Assembly (NCBI RefSeq): GCF_000165425.1
Contig: NW_001799642.1
Location: 116,048 to 180,047, forward strand
Source of the DNA: Paramecium tetraurelia
Lineage: Eukaryota; Ciliophora; Oligohymenophorea; Peniculida; Parameciidae
DNA: 64,000 bases
Direction: 5' to 3'
Part shown: in pieces, positions 58,659 to 64,000 of the stretch
Position numbering within the stretch: position 1 is the stretch's first letter
Layout: each line of letters begins with the position of its first letter
The notes under the pieces: model-generated
What the model was told of the DNA's origin: nothing
Databases searched by the model: none
What the model saw: only the letters and a program-made list of their open reading frames with translations
Program-made: the position numbers and the translations under genes

Positions 58659-60917
58659 TCACTTATATTTTAGAATGTTTCCTTTATTCTTCAGTAAGGA
58701 TTGAATAGTATCGAACTTAAATGGAAAACCTACAATTTATATATTGAGTACATGGTTACTATTATTCTGTATTAGTTCTAAGCCGATTTTAAGGTGTTTT
58801 ATTTTAATGCACCTACTATTGCTTAGGTTTCTAGGAGTTGACATAAGAAGAATCAGGAGATTTGTTGTTTACTCTATAACTAATGGGAGTGTGCGAGTTC
58901 TACTTATCAATTGCCGTCTGTCTCTCAGTCCTACAGACATCGGAAAGCAGGGATTTCAATTAGTTATTGTTATTCGTGGGACTTTGTTATATGGGGTTGG
59001 CTCTGAAATTGGGATTATTCTTATGAGGCTGCAATTAAATAGCCATGGTATTATTGATGAACTCTTGAGTCTAATTGATCTCGCTATTACTAGTATTACA
59101 GGGATTGGACTATTTCTTAAGATACACACTGAAATCAAATTGTCCTTAATTTTATTACTTAAGATTCTTCTATTAATTAGTAGGGGAGTAATCAGATCCT
59201 CTCTTCTGAGTAATCATCTGTTCAATCAAATCAGCTTAATTCTGAATAATGCTTTTAATTTTGGATTGCTATGAAGTTTTGGGAGGAGATCTGGAATTCA
59301 AAAACTTAGTAATGAAGTTATTAGTTAGTTTAGGAGATTGATCCTATTTAACAATGAACTTATCATCATTTAAAATTTGGATTTACAACTTCTGATTCTA
59401 TTTCTAGGGTTCTGGATTCACAATAGTTTATTTCTCAGAAGTACTTGATAATATCGATTCTTCCTTTATGATATCCAAATTTATATTGTAGTGTTTGTGA
59501 TAACTAGTAATCAGATGACTGATGTAGGGAGATTAGGTAGTAATGTGACGACAGGCTATTTCAATAGACTTTAAGTGGTACAATTCACTTAATTTGAATT
59601 CCTCAGTATCAATCTTATCTTCTTTTAAGCCCATTTGCTTAGCTTTGTCCAATTCCACAAATCTTAATTCAGTAGCTATAGTAAAGTAAGAAATAGAGAA
59701 GTAGATTACTTTTTCGAGTATTTATCTTTTGGCTAATTCATAAATCATTTCACCGAACTATGTGAAATCATCATAAAGTTAGGGTGCCATATGCATTATA
59801 GATCCAATGTTAAAATTCTTGATCCACTCAGCCAAATTCTGAATTCCCAATAATGATCGATATTCTTCATTTTGAGATACTAATTTCAATTCTTTTCGTA
59901 AATGTTTTTCATTGTTTTCTGGATTATTCCTCCAATAATATAATTACTTCTTGGCTTCTTTCAATAATTGTTTCTCATTCACTGGAATTTTTTCGAGTTC
60001 AACTTATTTTATCATATCCTTCAATATTTCTTGTGCACCATCAATTACTAATTTACTGAATTCAATTTCATCCTTCATCCTATACTTTTGGCCTCTCTTC
60101 TATTTATCCTATTCCTATTATTGTTACTCTTGCTGATTGCTCCTGACTGAAATATTAGATTAAGAAGTGGTGGCAGTCCCTGAAGATCCATTAGTCTGCA
60201 ACCATTAAACACAGAATTGATTGGCTATCTTAAACAACTCTCTCATAATCGAGGCTGCTTTTTATGAATTGATAAGTGCTTTATTATGCCTATCAATTAT
60301 TCTTTTTCAATTACTTTCCCAATTGGCTTAAAATTGCTGTATATTGTAAATAAGCTTTGGCTAAAAAAGTGTATCTCTTCACTAGTTATGCTTATTTTTC
60401 TTGAGCACTAGCCAAATTCTCTAGATCCTGCTCATCTTCCTTAATTGCTAATTCCATATTATAGATCACTCCATCCAAATATTTAGAACATTTATCCAGA
60501 ACCCATTAACTTAAATAAAAGCATTCTATACCATTAATAAGTGCAAGCTTGATTATATAAAATTATTATAATAAGGTTCCTGTCGATAACCCTGCCACAA
60601 CTTGCAGCAAACTAAGATTATTGAAATCTATCTTACTTCCAACATCTATTCGGATTATTATAATAATTTCAAAGCCTCCTTGTATTTCTGCTATTTGATT
60701 TTTACAGTAGCCTATTCATTCAATAAATTGATCTGTTACATTAAAGAATCTAAAAATTATTGAGTTTTTTTGAAATACCTGAGTTCTTTAATAATTATTT
60801 TAGGTTTAATTGTTGTGTATATTATTCCAAATCTTCGTCCTCTTCCTATTCATATGATTGATCCTCTACTGCTTATTCTGTCATGGAGTTATTTGAAATT
60901 GTTTGTTAATTATTCAT
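58659..60917 (-). CDS. TPR-containing protein with a long disordered tail
   Basis: About 700 residues; introns near 60765 (29 nt), 60625 (25 nt), 60520 (22 nt), more around 60280, and 22 nt at the 3' end. N-terminal helices have TPR character: QQKYKEALKLLQQSEQMLE, NQACTYQW, LDKCSKYLDGVIYNMELA. The middle is helical (YRSLLGIQNLAEWIKNFNI, LAKRQILEKVIYFSISYFT, LYHLKSIEIACRHIT). The last ~230 residues are Ser/Asn/Gln-rich with TAA/TAG codons. Ends FDTIQSLLKNKGNILKYK before TGA at 58661-58659. A scaffold role is plausible; no named family. Confidence 0.65.
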
Positions 60918-61034
60918 TTTTATAAAATAATGATGGTTCAAAGTAGGTGATTTATTATTATAAAATAATATAACATTCTTCAATGCAATCTCCTTTTAGA
61001 TTATATTCTGCCCAAAGAACATTTACTTGTAGAA

Positions 61035-62784
61035 ATGTGGAGAACAAAGCCTCTTTTTTCATCTCCAAAAGTATGTCTATTCCTTAGTCTAAGAAACCAA
61101 ATAAACAAAAAAATAACAAGAAATTGATAATCTGAACGAATAATTATTAAAAGTCAAGCAATCCAATAATCAACTCTTCGAAGAAAACAAACAATTGAAG
61201 TAGTAAATACTGCATTTCGAGGTTTTGATGTATTCTTATCTAGAAATAATTGAATAAACAAGAAAAGTTACTCATTTTGAATACACAAGCCAAAGCCGAA
61301 TCCAAACAATCTGAATTAGAATTTTAAGTTAGAATGAAAACAGAAGAAGTATATAATAAGTTCTAATATCGAGACATGTTCCATTATTGCATATCAAAAA
61401 CAAATCAAAGATTACAAGGCTAGGGAATTGTACAACCAACAGTAAATTGAAGAATTAAAAAGAGACACAAGAAGAACAAAGTTACAAGAATGCTAGGTTG
61501 ACTATTATGCATATTCTTTAAGATAGAATGTAAAATTATCAAAGAAGAGCTTGAAAAAATGAAATTTAAATATTAGGCATTAATTCATTAGATGTAATTT
61601 ATATTTATTTATAAATACAATAGCCAATTCAGTCAAAAAGATGAGTTATTGAAAGATAATATTAAAATTAGCTAAGAATTACTTATTTCTTAATAGAAAA
61701 TCTAGGAATTAGAATTACATAACAAAAAAATACAACAAGATTTACATCATTCTGATTTTAAAAGAATGCAAAGTGAAAAATTAGTTTTTGATAAAGAAAA
61801 AGAATTGCAACTAATACAATTTGAATATAGCAATCCAAAAAAAACAATCAATGATTTAAATCGACAATGGTAAATGAGATTAGAAAACCAGAAGTAACTC
61901 TATCAGCAACTGGAAGAAGAAGTAAAACTACGAAATGACAAAATCAACCTCTTAGAAAAAACACTAAAGGAAGACAAAACTGCTTATTAACTTAAAGAGG
62001 CACATTACAAGAGAGAAATTGATAATTTGAATATCTAAATTGGATAATTTAAAGAAACAATCTAACATTTAGAAAATCAGCAAATTGCTGAAAAAAGTTC
62101 AGATGAACAAGAGTCCTTGTCTGAAAAATCAGTAAGGAAAGCATCCCAAAACTATTAAAAACAAAAAACTGTGGTGTTGAACAGAAAAAAGGTTTAAAAG
62201 GTTAGTTTAAAAGAGGTGGAGATCATAGGAAAGGAATTAGCATTGAAACTGTAACTTGCTTAAATCCCATTCTCAAAATTAGACTCATTCCTTTATTCTA
62301 AATCCTCTAGAGGCATAATTAATCTAAGTGAAATTGATGAAATTCTTAAGTAATCTCCGTTTGATTTACCTGATGACCAGGCTTTATTAGTTGCGAGATT
62401 TCTTGCTGAACCTGAACAAGAAGAATGGATCTATTATGATAGTTATTAGACGAATGATGTTGTAATTGTTATTAGCATCTTCCGAAATCTGATCAAGCCT
62501 TTTGAACTGCTTAACCCTCAGTATTATGATACAATACATCAAGAATTAAAATAGATTTTCAAACATAACAAGAACAAGTTAACCGATTATCTAATGTTAA
62601 ACGGTGATAATTGTGATCTAACTTAGTTTAAGAAGGCATTTGAGTATTGTGACATTCCATTAACACAAGAGTAAGTTTTTATTTGATTTTTAGATAAGAA
62701 ACCTATATTTCTATTAGAATGTATGAAAAGTATAGAAGGATTGAGAATTTAAAATACTAAGAAATAATTGATTACTTCAAATGA
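61035..62784 (+). CDS. Coiled-coil protein with a C-terminal EF-hand-like region
   Basis: About 490 residues; introns near 61055, 61228, 61350, 61496, 61590 and a 23-nt one at 62671-62693. Residues to ~330 are Lys/Glu/Gln heptads (EIDNLNEQLLKVKQSNNQLF; MRLENQKQLYQQLEEEVKL). The last ~150 residues have EF-hand-type helix-loop-helix layout (LSEIDEILKQSPFDLPDDQ, ALLVARFLAEPEQEEWIYYD; LNGDNCDLTQFKKAFEYCDI), but the calcium loops are not canonical. Ends YQEIIDYFK before TGA at 62782. Its stop is 12 bp from the convergent gene stop. Confidence 0.65.
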
Positions 62785-62796
62785 TTATAATTAAAT

Positions 62797-63733
62797 TCAA
62801 AATATTTAACAATTTATACATGTTTCTGATGAGCTTTCCTTTCTTTTGCTCTTTATTTCTTCCTATTTAAGTTAGTTGTTATATTTCCCTCTTTTGACTT
62901 CGTAATGATCATCTTCGTCCAGAAAATCTTTAGACACAGATGTTAGATTTTATAAAGATTTAGTTCCTAAAAATGATTAGTCATTTAAATACTATCAACT
63001 GTGAGAATCGAATCATTCTTTGATTTTATTATTTCACAAAGTTTATCTCGAAACTCATCTATTAGATTGATTATTTCGGAATAGTATTAAATTTATCCCT
63101 ATATTTTAAGAAATTAGGAATCATTTATTATGTCTGAGAATGATTAATACAATCTATTGAATCTTTCATTGTTAAATGATTTTAATTATTAAAACTATTA
63201 TTACAGATTTTCCACTTCATTATGATAAATTTAATGTAATCTGAAAATGCAAATGCCATCAAACTCACTCCCATTATATATAACATCTTGTATTTCACTA
63301 AGTTCTGTAATCTAATTAAGTTTAAGGATTATTTTCTTTTGCAAAGAAGCAACACTCCTTCTATAAATATAGTGAAATACCCTTTGCTCTCTTGTTGAAT
63401 AAGCATATGACTCCTTTTTGACACGGACGATCCTACTATGGTTGGTATGTCCAGAGCAATTTTAATATCCTACATCGTACTATTTATTTATTTCAGCTAT
63501 CATTTAAAATAGAGATTACCTCTAAAATTCTATAGCAATAGTTCTTGATAATCTTTTCATCTACGTTGTAAAATTGCAGTTTTATGAGATTAATTGTTTC
63601 CTAAATGTACTCTATGTCAATATATTACATCAATTTAATCCTCCAGATTTGAATAGATTGGCCGAGATTCCTTTTTGAAGGCTTGAACATTATCAAACAA
63701 TAACTCAATGTCTTATTTTATTTTAAGAAGCAT
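62797..63733 (-). CDS. Unidentified coiled-coil protein
   Basis: About 275 residues; four introns are proposed (28, 23, 20 and 26 nt), each giving one continuous frame. N-terminus MLLKIKQDIELLFDNVQAFK; middle IALDIPTIVGSSVSKRSHML then LKLNQITELSEIQDVIYNGS and HQIYHNEVENLQQQFQQLKS; C-terminus FLDEDDHYEVKRGKYNN and a Ser/Lys-rich end with TCINCQIF. Long amphipathic helices are the main feature. No family recognised. Start 63733, TGA at 62799-62797. Confidence 0.6.
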
Positions 63734-64000
63734 GAGTAATTTAATAAAAATAAATTATCTTTCATTTATAATTGAGCATAACTTTAATAATAATACGAAT
63801 TATTTAACTTATTTCACAATAAAACAATATCTTTCATTAAAATTTTCGTATTATTATGAATAATTGAACTATAACTATATTATTTACAAGTTTAATTGCA
63901 AATAAACTTGCATTTCTCAAATTTTAGTAAACAAATTCATCCATTCAAAACTTACCAACTAGTTTTTATTCATTTTTTAGCATTTTACTTAAGTCTACCC
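63734..64000. other. Upstream region at window end
   Basis: A/T-rich sequence upstream of the last minus-strand gene. No gene and no telomeric CCCCAA/CCCAAA repeat is seen, so the window does not end at a chromosome end. Confidence 0.45.

Noticed and set aside
58744-59274. Long plus-strand frame without TAA/TAG (176 codons)
   Set aside because: The opposite strand reads as the Ser/Asn/Gln-rich tail of the TPR protein with many TAA/TAG Gln codons; the plus frame is its hydrophobic mirror image.
63734-64000. Possible chromosome end
   Set aside because: No CCCCAA or CCCAAA repeat is present.

Overview
The window is macronuclear-type DNA of a ciliate of the Paramecium group. Three things seen in the sequence support this: (1) TAA and TAG sit inside almost every conserved coding region where glutamine is expected and TGA is the only stop; (2) many genes are cut by tiny introns (about 19-34 nt, GTA...TAG type) whose removal restores the frame inside conserved domains; (3) the DNA is very AT-rich, with short intergenic gaps and genes on both strands. 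The exact species is not determined. No telomere-type repeat, rRNA, tRNA or CRISPR array was seen. All reading frames below were assembled by eye with TAA/TAG = Gln, so intron junctions are inferences unless a domain crosses them.

Layout. 1-9 kb: a CID-domain (RPRD1-like) protein, glycine cleavage T-protein, a SAXO-like protein, a ubiquitin-like protein, mitochondrial ribosomal protein mL41, a heat shock factor and a PP2C-like protein. 9-19 kb: a coiled-coil protein, an aspartic protease, SCAPER, a bZIP factor, an ankyrin-DHHC protein. 19-31 kb: a TTLL-like protein, a membrane protein, a Na+/H+ exchanger with a cyclic-nucleotide-binding domain and the relic of a second copy, a Yme1-type protease, a histidine acid phosphatase. 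31-46 kb: a degenerate kinase, EF-1alpha, TFIIS, a CacyBP/SIP-like protein, small and coiled-coil proteins, PWP1. 46-64 kb: an SLC44 choline-transporter-like protein, an EamA transporter, radial spoke protein 3, a RING-H2 protein, a p24/TMED cargo receptor, a channel-like CNBD protein, a GC-rich non-coding candidate, and several ciliate coiled-coil/TPR proteins.

The genes are unrelated housekeeping, ciliary and signalling genes; I see no pathway cluster and no clear new multi-gene system. The most notable signals are: five enzyme- or channel-family genes with missing hallmark catalytic or pore residues (PP2C, DHHC, TTLL, kinase, CNBD channel); two same-strand gene pairs that share a 4-bp ATGA stop/start overlap; a decayed duplicate of the exchanger 5' end; and a GC-rich, hairpin-forming island at 57.4-57.7 kb that could be a structured RNA gene.
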